64,000 nt of DNA, taken from Cellulomonas composti. Lineage in GTDB: Bacteria > Actinomycetota > Actinomycetes > Actinomycetales > Cellulomonadaceae. The stretch spans positions 244,610 through 308,609 of the forward strand of contig NZ_BJWG01000003.1 in assembly GCF_007990245.1 (NCBI RefSeq), written 5' to 3'. This document shows, piece after piece, positions 38,225-46,583 of the stretch. The translations under genes and the position numbers were made by a program. Under the pieces are notes generated by a model. That model ran no database searches and was not told the DNA's origin. It worked only from the letters and a program-made list of their open reading frames with translations. Position 1 is the first letter of the stretch, and every line of letters starts with the position of its first letter.

Positions 38225-38315
38225 GTGTCCTCCCTGCTCACGGCCTCGGAGCTCGTCGCCCCGTCGGCGGACAGCCTCGCAGACGGACCGCATCTGAGTG
38301 CGACGACATCCCGGA

Positions 38316-38678
38316 TCACGCGACGATGCCGAGGGCCTGCAGCATCTGCGGGACGCGCTGGGCGAGCGCGGTAAAGACGAGCCGGTCGTTGACCCTGTCG
38401 TAGTGATGGGCGATGAGGTTGTGCATCCGGGCGATGCGCACCCACTCGACGTCCGGATGCGCGCGCTTGAAGTCCTCCGGCAACTTCTCGACAACGGTTG
38501 CGGTCTGGATGAGGATCTGACGCCCGTTGTTGCGCAGCACCCGCCCCGCCGGCCCCTCGTCGAGGTACGCATCAAGGCCCTGCGCGACGGTGTAGGCGGC
38601 GTCATGTCCGAACTCGGCGAGATCGGCCAACCGCCAGGCGATCCGCTCGTCCTCGGCGGCGTGCTCCTCGTCGGTCAC
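38316..38678 (-). CDS. HepT-like HEPN-domain toxin (DUF86)
   Basis: A 120-residue HEPN protein, predicted ribonuclease toxin of a MNT/HEPN toxin-antitoxin pair. The HEPN catalytic motif appears as R84-M-H-N-L-I-A-H91-H-Y93. In most HepT proteins the order is R-N-x-x-x-H-x-Y; here the usual Arg position is His86 and an Arg lies two residues earlier, which still fits the broad R-x(4-6)-H pattern. Y93 is the expected site for AMPylation by the antitoxin. It overlaps the antitoxin stop by 4 bp and is followed by hsdR after 91 bp. Confidence 0.82.
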   Translation of the reverse strand: MTDEEHAAEDERIAWRLADLAEFGHDAAYTVAQGLDAYLDEGPAGRVLRNNGRQILIQTATVVEKLPEDFKRAHPDVEWVRIARMHNLIAHHYDRVNDRLVFTALAQRVPQMLQALGIVA

Positions 38679-39133
38679 AGGGCGACCGCTTCGGCCCGGG
38701 CTCGCTCGACGACGGCACCGTCGGCCCGGGCGTCGACCAAGTCGACGTGCACCGTCAGGAGCTCCTCGAGCTCCGCCTCGAGGTCGAGCAGGTCGACGAT
38801 GTCGTGCTTGTCGCTGAACGGGACCAGCAGGTCCACGTCCGACGACGGGCCGTCCTGGCCTCGCGCCACCGATCCGAAGACTCGGGGCTCCACGAGCCCG
38901 GACCGGAGGAAGACGTCACGCACCTGTGCGCGACGCGCCGCCAGAGCCGTCGACGGGCGCAGCTCCAGCGACGCGCCCAGGGCTTCGCGCGCCGCCTCCG
39001 ACGGGGCACGGCGGCCGCGTTCGATCGCCGCGATGAGCGGCTGCTTGACACCCGACCGCTCGGCGAGTTCGCGCTGGGTCAGGCCGAGGATCTGCCGCCG
39101 AGCCCGCACGAACTGCCCGTATGGGGTCGTCAC
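38675..39133 (-). CDS. HTH-fused MNT nucleotidyltransferase antitoxin
   Basis: A 152-residue fusion. Residues 5-60 are an XRE-type helix-turn-helix (LTQRELAERSGVKQPLIAAIERG). Residues 75-150 are a minimal nucleotidyltransferase with the signature G87-S88-x10-D99-x-D101 intact. MNT antitoxins of this kind inactivate HepT toxins by adding AMP to a conserved Tyr; the added HTH suggests it also represses its own transcription. An inverted repeat, a likely operator, lies just upstream. The start is GTG. It overlaps the HEPN gene by 4 bp (coupled) and follows the Mrr gene by 43 bp. Confidence 0.85.
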   Translation of the reverse strand: MTTPYGQFVRARRQILGLTQRELAERSGVKQPLIAAIERGRRAPSEAAREALGASLELRPSTALAARRAQVRDVFLRSGLVEPRVFGSVARGQDGPSSDVDLLVPFSDKHDIVDLLDLEAELEELLTVHVDLVDARADGAVVERARAEAVAL

Positions 39134-39141
39134 ACGGTCAC

Positions 39142-39160
39142 GATAACCTCGCGCGTTATC
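39142..39160. promoter_or_regulatory. Candidate operator of the HTH-MNT antitoxin
   Basis: Inverted repeat GATAAC-N7-GTTATC, 9 bp upstream of the antitoxin GTG. It is the only AT-rich palindrome in the spacer between the Mrr stop and the antitoxin. Either arm could also serve as a -10 element, so binding would block transcription. Confidence 0.5.
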
Positions 39161-39176
39161 ACGCGTCGACCTCCCG

Positions 39177-40085
39177 CTACTCGAAGAAGTCCTCGTCGAT
39201 CTCGACCCGGTGGTACGTCTGCTTCACCTGGACACCCACGCCGTAACGGATCATCAACCGCGCCAGGCGGTCGCCGTCGATCAGGACGACCCGCGTCGCG
39301 ACCGAGTCCGCGTACTGGCGGGCGCCCGAGCTGAACCGCGCCGTCGTGATGAACACGCCCTGGTTCGCCTGGTTGCCGTGCAGAGCGCCGACGAACGCCT
39401 GGATCTCCGGCCGCCCGATCGACGAGTCGAGCGCGTAGCGCTTCGCCTGCACGTAGATACGGGCGAGCCCCAGCGCGTCCTGGTCGATGATGCCGTCGAT
39501 CCCGCCGTCGTTGGACAGTTGCGTGCGCGTCGCGGTCCCCTCGGTCCCGCCGTAGCCCATCTTCATCAGCAGGTCGAGCACGGCCTGCTCGAAGAACGCC
39601 GGGTCCTGCGCGTGCAGCCTCGACAGCAGTTCCGCAGCGACCTCGGCGTGAATGCGGGCGATGCCGGTCTCGATCTGTTCGACCGGGTCGAGCGGTGTCG
39701 CGTCCTCCTCGACCACGACGCCGCTATCGGGCGCCGCCGCCGCACCCTTCACGTAGGGCGAGACGTAGCCCGGGAGCCCTCGCAGGTCGCGCTCCGTCAG
39801 CCCGTCCGGGTGCTCGGACAACAGGCGACGACCAAGCTCGCCGATCCGGTACTGGCCGCGCGCGGGACGCTCGACCGCACCAGCCCGGAACAGGTACGAC
39901 AGGGCCCACATCGCCCGGTTGCGGTACCTCGGCATCCCCGAGGGGATCCGCGTGGAACGCTCGTCGTCGGACAGGCCGAGCAGGTCGGCCGCCGCCTCGG
40001 TGACAGCGCGAGCCCGGTGCACCTGCCCGTCGGCCAACACCTGCAGCGACGGAATCATGTACTGCTCCCACGTCGGAGCAACCAT
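39177..40085 (-). CDS. Mrr-type restriction endonuclease
   Basis: A 302-residue protein with an N-terminal Mrr winged-helix domain (residues 1-90, MVAPTWEQYMIPSLQVLADG...) and a C-terminal PD-(D/E)xK nuclease domain (about 165-290). The catalytic core is seen as G-T-x-x-T-R...DGGIDGIIDQDALGLARIYVQAKRY, with Asp and Q-x-K. Mrr enzymes cut DNA carrying foreign methylation, usually as stand-alone type IV systems. Here it sits between hsdS and a toxin-antitoxin pair, with its ATG overlapping the hsdS stop by one base (TAATG). Confidence 0.88.
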   Translation of the reverse strand: MVAPTWEQYMIPSLQVLADGQVHRARAVTEAAADLLGLSDDERSTRIPSGMPRYRNRAMWALSYLFRAGAVERPARGQYRIGELGRRLLSEHPDGLTERDLRGLPGYVSPYVKGAAAAPDSGVVVEEDATPLDPVEQIETGIARIHAEVAAELLSRLHAQDPAFFEQAVLDLLMKMGYGGTEGTATRTQLSNDGGIDGIIDQDALGLARIYVQAKRYALDSSIGRPEIQAFVGALHGNQANQGVFITTARFSSGARQYADSVATRVVLIDGDRLARLMIRYGVGVQVKQTYHRVEIDEDFFE

Positions 40086-41209
40086 TACAACTCCCCTCGA
40101 AACGCACGCGACTGGAGTGATGCGAACAACTCCTCGTCCCTGAGAAGCGCGTTCTCAACTGCTGCACGCTGCTTCAAGATGGCATCGACCTGTCGGGCGA
40201 ACGCTCGCTGGACAGTGAGGGGAGGAACGGGAACTTCCAGTTGGGAGAACTTGCTCTTCGGGAGAAGGGGAAGCGTTGTGGATGCCCCGCGTGCCACGAT
40301 TACCGGCCTCAGGGCACGCACCGCCTGAAATCCGTACTCGTCGACGACGTCATCGCCCCACTCGACGGCATTGATCTGTTGATTGAAGGCGGATCGCTCA
40401 CGAGCGATCCCGGTCTTGCCGATCGTGGCCCCGATGCAGCACACGAGGGTCGATCCGGCGCGGACTGTGCGGCTGACCGCGGCGCCAGCCTCTGTGACCG
40501 ATCGAGATGCCGGTCGACCCGAGTCGAGGTCCCCGGGCGTAACGAAGGGGATCGGGCCGCCGAACATAGCGGCTTGGGCCGTGGGGGGAGTCCTCCCCGT
40601 CGAAATGGCACCTAGGGAGGCGAGCGGCTTGACGGGAAATACCTCTCCGGTCTCACACGTAGTGTGGAAGGCCGACCGAATGAGGTCCTCCAGGCGAACG
40701 AGGACCTGGCGGCGCTTGGTGCGGATAGCGTCGGCCTGATCGAGGATCGCCGCAATCCGCCTCTGCTCCTCGATCGGCGGGAGCGGGATCTCGAAGGTTC
40801 CGAGCACCGTTGGGCTCAGTCGAGGAAGGTTCGCTCCGCTCGCTCGGGTCGCCGCGTACTCGACCATCGACGGCTGCCGCAAGAAATGGACCAGGTAGTC
40901 TCGGTCCAGGCGCAGGCCAGGCTTGATCGGCAGGATGTCGGTGCTCGATACGCCCTCGAAGTCAGGACGCGCGACCTTCCCCAGGTTCGGACGCAGCTTT
41001 CCAAAGAGCACGTGCTCCGGAGTGAACTGGAACTTCGTGCTCGCAAGCGCCGCAGCACCGACGGTGTCGTGACCGATGATCCGGCCACCGCGCTCGATGT
41101 GCTCGAGGCCGAGGTATCGCACGTCTGGGGCGAGGCTCGCTGGGTCCACGCCCGTCCGCTCGATTGCGACGACCTCACTGAGCGTGACCCTTGGAACCGT
41201 CGTCGTCAT
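40085..41209 (-). CDS. hsdS: Type I restriction-modification specificity subunit S
   Basis: A 374-residue specificity subunit with two target-recognition domains. Each ends in the conserved helical spacer signature: first LPPIEEQRRIAAILDQADAI (about residues 150-170), then VPPLTVQRAFARQVDAI near the C-terminus. It directs both methylation by HsdM and cleavage by HsdR. The target sequence cannot be read by eye. The ATG overlaps the hsdM stop (ATGA), and the stop overlaps the Mrr start. Base composition looks less GC-rich than core neighbours, typical of recombining hsdS genes. Confidence 0.92.
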   Translation of the reverse strand: MTTTVPRVTLSEVVAIERTGVDPASLAPDVRYLGLEHIERGGRIIGHDTVGAAALASTKFQFTPEHVLFGKLRPNLGKVARPDFEGVSSTDILPIKPGLRLDRDYLVHFLRQPSMVEYAATRASGANLPRLSPTVLGTFEIPLPPIEEQRRIAAILDQADAIRTKRRQVLVRLEDLIRSAFHTTCETGEVFPVKPLASLGAISTGRTPPTAQAAMFGGPIPFVTPGDLDSGRPASRSVTEAGAAVSRTVRAGSTLVCCIGATIGKTGIARERSAFNQQINAVEWGDDVVDEYGFQAVRALRPVIVARGASTTLPLLPKSKFSQLEVPVPPLTVQRAFARQVDAILKQRAAVENALLRDEELFASLQSRAFRGEL

Positions 41210-42744
41210 CCGAGCATCGCCTCCAGATTGGCGATGCCCTGGGTAATCTCGTCGTTGAGGGACTTGATGTCGCCGAGGATCTCGGTCGGAGTTCGGTGCT
41301 CGACCTCGTCGTGGACGATCTCCTTGTAGCGGTTGAGGGACAGGTCGTAGCCCTGCGCGGCGATCTCGGCCTTCGGCACGCAGAAGGACTGCTCGGTCCG
41401 TGCGCGCGAGCGCTCTGAGGCCGCGCGCTGGCGCCAGCGGTCGAGCACGTCGGGGAGGTTGTTCTTCGCATGGTTCGCCACGACGAACGGCTCGGTGGGC
41501 GCGACGCCGAGCTGACCGTCGTCGAGCAGTGGGTTGCGCTTGTCGTCGAGGGAGTAACCGTCGGCCTGGACGTCGTAGAACCAGACGTCGTCGGTGCCGC
41601 CGGAGTCGGTGCGGGTGAACACCAGGATCGCGGTCGAGACACCGGCGTACGGGCGGAACACGCCCGACGGCAGCTTGATGACGGCGTCGAGCTTCTGGTC
41701 CTCGACGAGCATCCTGCGCAGCGCCTTGTGCGCGGTCGACGAGCCGAACAGCACGCCGTCGGGCACGATCACGGCGGCACGCCCGCCCGGCTGGAGCAGC
41801 CGCAGAAACTGCGCGAGGAACAGCAGCTCGGTCTTCTTCGTCTTGACGACCTTGAGCAGGTCCTTGCTCACGGCCTCGTAGTCCAGCGACCCGGCGAACG
41901 GCGGGTTGGCCAGGATCAGGGAGTACTTGCCCTCGTCGCCGGCGGCGGACTCCGAGAGCGAGTCCCGGTAGCGGATGTCCGGGGTCTCGACGCCGTGCAT
42001 GAGCATGTTCATCGAGCCGATGCGCAGCATGATGCGGTCGAAGTCGTACCCGTGGAACATCGACGAGTGGTAATGGCTGCGCTGAACGGCGTCGGTCAGC
42101 ACGCTCGGGTGCTCCTCGCGCACGTAGCGCGCGGCGGACATCAGGAAGCCCGCGGTGCCGCACGCCGGGTCGCAGATCTCGTCCTTCGGCGTCGGCGCCA
42201 TGAGCCGCACCATCAGCTCGATGATGTGCCGCGGGGTGCGGAACTGGCCGTTCTGGCCGGACGTCGCGAGCTTGCCGAGCATGTACTCGTACAGGTCGCC
42301 GTTGGTGTCGCGGCGGTGCATCGGGATGTCGTTCAGCAGATCGACGACCTTGGCGAGCAAGCCCGGCGTCGGGATGGTCAGACGTGCGCCCTCCATGTGG
42401 GCGGCATACGTCGAGCCGTCGCCGCCCAGCGTGCGCAGGAACGGGAAGACGTGCTTGTCCACCAGGTCGAACGCCGTCTGCGGCGCCTCGTCCTTGAAGT
42501 GCGACCAGCGCAGGTGCGCGTAGGGCACGCCCGTCGGAGCCTCCCCCGCGGGGAAGAACCGCTGCGCGAGCGGGGTGCGGAGGTGGTTGGCCTTGTTCTC
42601 CTCGGCGGTCTGCAGGTCGTCGAGCCGGCGGATGAACAGCAGGTAGGTGATCTGCTCGATCACCTCGAGCGGGTTGGAGATACCGCCGGACCAGAAGGCG
42701 TCCCAGACGCGGTCGACCTTGGCCTTCAGCTCACCCGTGATCAC
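41206..42744 (-). CDS. hsdM: Type I restriction-modification DNA methyltransferase subunit M
   Basis: A 512-residue adenine-N6 methyltransferase. The N-terminal HsdM_N domain begins VITGELKAKVDRVWDAFW. The SAM-binding motif is DPACGTAGFL (about 186-195) and the catalytic motif is N-P-P-F (LILANPPFAG). It forms the M2S1 methylase with HsdS. It is the first gene of the minus-strand cluster. A TAGGCT -10-like box ends 7 bp before the GTG start with no Shine-Dalgarno, so the operon mRNA may be leaderless. Confidence 0.94.
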   Translation of the reverse strand: MITGELKAKVDRVWDAFWSGGISNPLEVIEQITYLLFIRRLDDLQTAEENKANHLRTPLAQRFFPAGEAPTGVPYAHLRWSHFKDEAPQTAFDLVDKHVFPFLRTLGGDGSTYAAHMEGARLTIPTPGLLAKVVDLLNDIPMHRRDTNGDLYEYMLGKLATSGQNGQFRTPRHIIELMVRLMAPTPKDEICDPACGTAGFLMSAARYVREEHPSVLTDAVQRSHYHSSMFHGYDFDRIMLRIGSMNMLMHGVETPDIRYRDSLSESAAGDEGKYSLILANPPFAGSLDYEAVSKDLLKVVKTKKTELLFLAQFLRLLQPGGRAAVIVPDGVLFGSSTAHKALRRMLVEDQKLDAVIKLPSGVFRPYAGVSTAILVFTRTDSGGTDDVWFYDVQADGYSLDDKRNPLLDDGQLGVAPTEPFVVANHAKNNLPDVLDRWRQRAASERSRARTEQSFCVPKAEIAAQGYDLSLNRYKEIVHDEVEHRTPTEILGDIKSLNDEITQGIANLEAMLG

Positions 42745-42861
42745 GGTGGCGAGCCTAGGTCACGCAGCCCCGCGTCGATGCCCGAGCATCCGGTTCGGCG
42801 GCGGGGGCTCGGGACTAAGGGCTGGTTCCGGCCGGCGCGGGGCGTGGCTAGGTTGCTGGCG
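42745..42861. promoter_or_regulatory. Divergent leaderless promoters of hsdM and the GNAT gene
   Basis: On the minus strand TAGGCT (42752-42757) lies 7 bp before the hsdM GTG. On the plus strand TAGGTT (42849-42854) lies 7 bp before the GNAT ATG at 42862. Neither start has a Shine-Dalgarno. No clear -35 boxes were seen. Confidence 0.45.
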
Positions 42862-43494
42862 ATGGCTACCCGTACCGAACGTCTCGAGCTGCGTCCGTTC
42901 GCGCCGGACGACGGCGCGGGGATCTTCGGCTACCTCGCCGATCCGGAGGCGGTGCGCTTCGAGCCGTACGGGGTGCCGACGCGCGAGGAGTGCGACGCGC
43001 TGGCCGCCGACCGCGCCCACGACGAGCGCTTCGTCGCGGTGTGCCTGCGGGACGGGACACTGATCGGCAACCTGTACCGGTCCGTCGAGGGTCCGCCCAC
43101 GTGGCGGACGTGGGAGATCGGGTACGTGTTCGGTCCCCGGTTCTGGGGCCACGGGTACGCGACCGAGGCCGCGGCCCGGCTGGTGCGCGACCTGTTCGAG
43201 GTCGAGGGCGCGCACCGGGTCGTCGCGGCCTGCGACGTGCGCAACGAGCGGTCCTGGCGCCTGCTCGAGCGGCTCGGGATGCGGCGTGAGGCGCACATGC
43301 TCCAGGCGGCCACCTTCGCCGACGACGAACACGGCCGGCCCGTCTGGCACGACTCCTACCACTACGCGATCCTCGAAGCCCGCGACGACGCTCCGACCAC
43401 CACTTCTCCGACCCACCACTTCTCCGACGTGATCGACCGGGTCGAGCACGAGCACGAGCGGGTGACGGTCACGCGCAACGGCCGGCCGCGGTGA
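42862..43494 (+). CDS. GNAT N-acetyltransferase (RimJ-like) with a C-terminal antitoxin remnant
   Basis: Residues 1-177 form a GNAT acetyltransferase (MATRTERLELRPFAPDD; acetyl-CoA loop YVFGPRFWGHGYATEAA; AACDVRNERSWRLLERLGM). The last ~27 residues, after an acidic/Thr linker, read HHFSDVIDRVEHEHERVTVT then RNGRPR. This strongly resembles the N-terminal half of Phd/YefM antitoxins. Just after RNGRP the reading frame stops, and one added base would restore P-A-V-I-V-S, the expected continuation. So an antitoxin gene has decayed or fused onto the end. The ATG has a -10 box 7 bp upstream. Confidence 0.82.
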   Translation: MATRTERLELRPFAPDDGAGIFGYLADPEAVRFEPYGVPTREECDALAADRAHDERFVAVCLRDGTLIGNLYRSVEGPPTWRTWEIGYVFGPRFWGHGYATEAAARLVRDLFEVEGAHRVVAACDVRNERSWRLLERLGMRREAHMLQAATFADDEHGRPVWHDSYHYAILEARDDAPTTTSPTHHFSDVIDRVEHEHERVTVTRNGRPR

Positions 43495-43549
43495 TCGTCA
43501 GCCGCGTCGGCCGGCCCGCCGCAGGGGGCGACGGGTCGGCCGACGAGCC

Positions 43550-46507
43550 TCAGGACACGGATCGGATCGTCACGCTCCCGGTCGCCGCCAGGCAGCCGCC
43601 CGTGACGGTGCCGGTCAGGTCGACGCCGCCGTTGAGCTGGATCCGGCCCGGCGCGACCAGCGAGGTCACCACGGGCCCGACCGTCGTCAGGCCGTTCGGC
43701 ACGGCGACTCCCCCACCGGTGCAGGCGCCGGCGGCGCCGGGCACCACCACCGTGAAGGCGTGCGGGGCGCCGTCGGCCGAGCGCACCGTGAGCCCGTTGA
43801 CGAACGCGGCGTCGTCGGCGATGACGACCAGGTCACCCGACAGCGCGACCGTCATCTGCTGGAGCGTGACGCGGGAGCAGCCGGAACCGGCGGCGCGCGC
43901 GTCCACGACCGTCGCCTCGGCGACCGCCACGGTCGCACCGTTGACGCTCGACGACCACGGCGCCATCGTGCAGCCCGGCGCCGCCGAGAGGCCGGCGGAC
44001 CAGGACGGCGCGCCGTTCGCGGCCGCGGTCCGGTTCAGCCACTCGCGCCACGTGAGCGCCTGGCCCGTCCACGCGGCCGGGTCGCCCGGCACGGCGGCAG
44101 GCCGCTGCACGACGGGGGCCGTCCCCGGCGCCACCGTGACGCCGCCGAGCGCACCGGAGGCGACGAGCGCGGCCACGGTGCGGGCGTCGATCGACACGAA
44201 CGCACCGACGGTGGCGGTCCCGCGGATCCGGGCCGACGACTGGAACCGCAGCGTGCCCGGGGTGGTGACGTCGCCCCCGATCCGCGCGGCGGCGGTCAGC
44301 TCGACGGCACCACCGGCGACCACGTCGCCGAGCACCGTGCAGCGGTTGGTCAGCGTCACGGAACCGGACGCCACGAGGTCGCCCTCGACGACGGCGTCGG
44401 AGTTGCACCGCACGTCGCCCTGCACCACGACGTCCGCGCCGGCTCCGCGCACGGCTACGGTGTTGGTCAGCTGCAGCGGCCCGTCGACGAACACGGTGGG
44501 TGCGGTCTGCTGCTCGGGGGTCTCGTAGCGCTGGTGCTCCTCGAGCGTCATCTCGTCGGACGCGTCGATGAACGTGGGCAGCTCGGCAAGCGAGCCCGCG
44601 TCCCCGACGAGCCCGCCGTCGAACACGAGCGATGCCCAGTCGTCGTGCCCGTGCAGGACGTCGATGCTCTTGTCGCCGGTGACGTCCCGCCGCAGTGACG
44701 TCGAGCTCGTGTCGTCGTCGCAGTCCCAGTCGATCGCGCCGTTCATCAGGCGGTTGCGCGACCCGCACCACTCGGCGCGCACCCAGGCCAGCGAGCTGCC
44801 GATCCCGGCGGTCTCGTCGAGATCGGCCTCGTCGAGGTCGGGCAGGGCCCAGTGGGAGTAGTCGACGTACGGCTCCTCCTTGCCGCGCACGTCGGACACC
44901 AGCCCCTTCGTCTGGTACGTGTAGTTCATGACGCTCTGGTAGTTCGGCTTGTACTGCGCCTCGTCGTCGCCGCCATGGTGCAGGCCGAGGTTGTGGCCGA
45001 GCTCGTGCATGAACGTCCCCGCCTGCGCGAGCTCGGTCTGCCCGCTGGCGCCCCACTCGCCGAGGCTGACGATGAAGTCGCTCGCCCCGATGCCGCGGGA
45101 CATGCCGCTGGTGGTGTCGAGGTCCGTGGACAGCGAGTGCGCCCAGAGGTTGTAGTGGAAGACCGCGCGCCGTGCCGCCTTGAAGTGCCCCTTCTTGATC
45201 TCCTCGAACTGCGACCAGTCGTAGCTGCCGGTGCCGAGGTTGCGGGTCTCGACGAGCGGGCCGGCGGCACTGAGCGCACCCCAGGTCGCCTGGTCCCCGT
45301 ACTGCAGGGGTGAGTTGGGGCCCAGGTCCACGTGCAGGTGCACCCCGGCGTCGTAGAACGCCTGCACGACGAGCGCGATCGCCGAGTCCTTGGGCCGGTG
45401 CGACTCGATGGTCTGCCCGAGCGAGTTGTACGTCACCATGTAGTCGGACTCGACGAACACGTCCGGCACCGCCGGGTCGGCGCCCATCGCGGGCAGGTCG
45501 ACGAACGTGCCGTCGTCCGCCGTGTAGCCGTCCGTCTCCCAGTCGTCGAGCAGGCCGTCACGGTCGCTGTCGAGCTGCACACCGAAGAGGCAGAACGGGT
45601 CCGACGACCAGTAGAACCCGTCGATGAAGGCCGCGGAGTCGAGCACGGAGTCGCCGAGGTCCTGGATCGACAGGTACAGGTCGACCTCGTCGGCGCCGAG
45701 CCCGATCGGGGTGGTGGCGCGCATCTTGCCCGTCGAGCCGTCGTAGCTGGAGCCGGGATGGCGCGACATCCCGAACGCGGTGTTGATCGACAGCGGGTTG
45801 CCCGCCCAGTCCCGGGCGAAGTTCGAGGGTGCGACGACGGTGCGGCCGTCGGGCGCGATGGACAGCGCACCGTCGCCGATCTGCGCCGTGAAGACGTCGT
45901 TGTACTGGGAGCCGACGTACTCGGGGAACTCGTTGGACAGGAACGCCACGTCGAACGCGAGGCAGCGGGCACCCGTGGGAACCGTGAGCTCGAGGTGCAG
46001 CCGCGCCAGGTCGTTGCCCTGGTCGTTGTCCAGGCCGTCCAGCACCGAGCTCGCCGCACCGATGCTCGAGTTGCGCGGCAGGGCGTCGGCGGCCCGCCCG
46101 GTCGACATCACGAGGAAGGTGTCCCCGGAGCTGGGGAACCCGCCCCAGTCGCTGTCGAAGAAGGAGGCCGCGGCGAGGGTGGGAACCGGTCCCTCAGGGT
46201 CCGTCGGGTCGGTCGGTCCGGTCGGGATCGTGAGGTCGTCGGCGGTCACGATCGCGAACGCCTCGGGATCGGAACCCATCGTGCTCGCGTACTGGATCCC
46301 GGCGACGGGGACGTCCATCGCGGCGGCCAGGTCCTCGGCGGTCGACCCGGCGGCGAGCAGTCCGCGCGCCTGTGCTCCGAGCTGGGCGGAGGGCTGGGGG
46401 CTCGGCCGGTCCGGGAGGTCGGCGTCGTCGGCGCCTGCCGGCGCGGCGAGCGCTCCGAGGACGACTGTGGTGGTGGCGACGAGTGCGACGATCCTGGGCA
46501 GACGCAC
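43550..46507 (-). CDS. Secreted metzincin-type metalloprotease with polymer-forming C-terminus
   Basis: A 985-residue exported protein. A signal peptide (residues 1-26, cleavage after PAGA) leads to a region like choice-of-anchor L domains (about 90-290). Ca-binding-like DSDRDGLLDDWE precedes the catalytic part. The zinc motif H501-E-L-G-H505-N-L-G-L-H-H511 fits metzincin HExxHxxGxxH exactly, and a Met-turn (SVMNYTY) follows. From about 640 to the end there are repeated short beta strands (VVVQGDVRCNSDAVVEGDLV, then SGSVTLTNRCTVLGDVVAGG) resembling bactofilin-like or polymer-forming beta-helix repeats. Likely a cell-surface or secreted protease. The GTG start has GGAGAA upstream. Confidence 0.82.
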   Translation of the reverse strand: MRLPRIVALVATTTVVLGALAAPAGADDADLPDRPSPQPSAQLGAQARGLLAAGSTAEDLAAAMDVPVAGIQYASTMGSDPEAFAIVTADDLTIPTGPTDPTDPEGPVPTLAAASFFDSDWGGFPSSGDTFLVMSTGRAADALPRNSSIGAASSVLDGLDNDQGNDLARLHLELTVPTGARCLAFDVAFLSNEFPEYVGSQYNDVFTAQIGDGALSIAPDGRTVVAPSNFARDWAGNPLSINTAFGMSRHPGSSYDGSTGKMRATTPIGLGADEVDLYLSIQDLGDSVLDSAAFIDGFYWSSDPFCLFGVQLDSDRDGLLDDWETDGYTADDGTFVDLPAMGADPAVPDVFVESDYMVTYNSLGQTIESHRPKDSAIALVVQAFYDAGVHLHVDLGPNSPLQYGDQATWGALSAAGPLVETRNLGTGSYDWSQFEEIKKGHFKAARRAVFHYNLWAHSLSTDLDTTSGMSRGIGASDFIVSLGEWGASGQTELAQAGTFMHELGHNLGLHHGGDDEAQYKPNYQSVMNYTYQTKGLVSDVRGKEEPYVDYSHWALPDLDEADLDETAGIGSSLAWVRAEWCGSRNRLMNGAIDWDCDDDTSSTSLRRDVTGDKSIDVLHGHDDWASLVFDGGLVGDAGSLAELPTFIDASDEMTLEEHQRYETPEQQTAPTVFVDGPLQLTNTVAVRGAGADVVVQGDVRCNSDAVVEGDLVASGSVTLTNRCTVLGDVVAGGAVELTAAARIGGDVTTPGTLRFQSSARIRGTATVGAFVSIDARTVAALVASGALGGVTVAPGTAPVVQRPAAVPGDPAAWTGQALTWREWLNRTAAANGAPSWSAGLSAAPGCTMAPWSSSVNGATVAVAEATVVDARAAGSGCSRVTLQQMTVALSGDLVVIADDAAFVNGLTVRSADGAPHAFTVVVPGAAGACTGGGVAVPNGLTTVGPVVTSLVAPGRIQLNGGVDLTGTVTGGCLAATGSVTIRSVS

Positions 46508-46583
46508 GAGGTTCTCCGATCGCGAGGGCAGGAACGGACGGGTGGGTCACTGACTTGCGGTGGGGTGGTGCGGACGAGCGGCC

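Noticed and set aside
38225..38605. Upstream extension of hsdR by 127 codons
   Set aside because: It runs opposite frame through the HEPN gene, is Ser/Arg-rich, and the GTG at 38224 has a strong Shine-Dalgarno.
29681..42861. Classic tRNA-integrated genomic island with att sites
   Set aside because: By reading I found no second copy of the tRNA-Gly 3' end at the far side and no integrase, so only proximity supports it.
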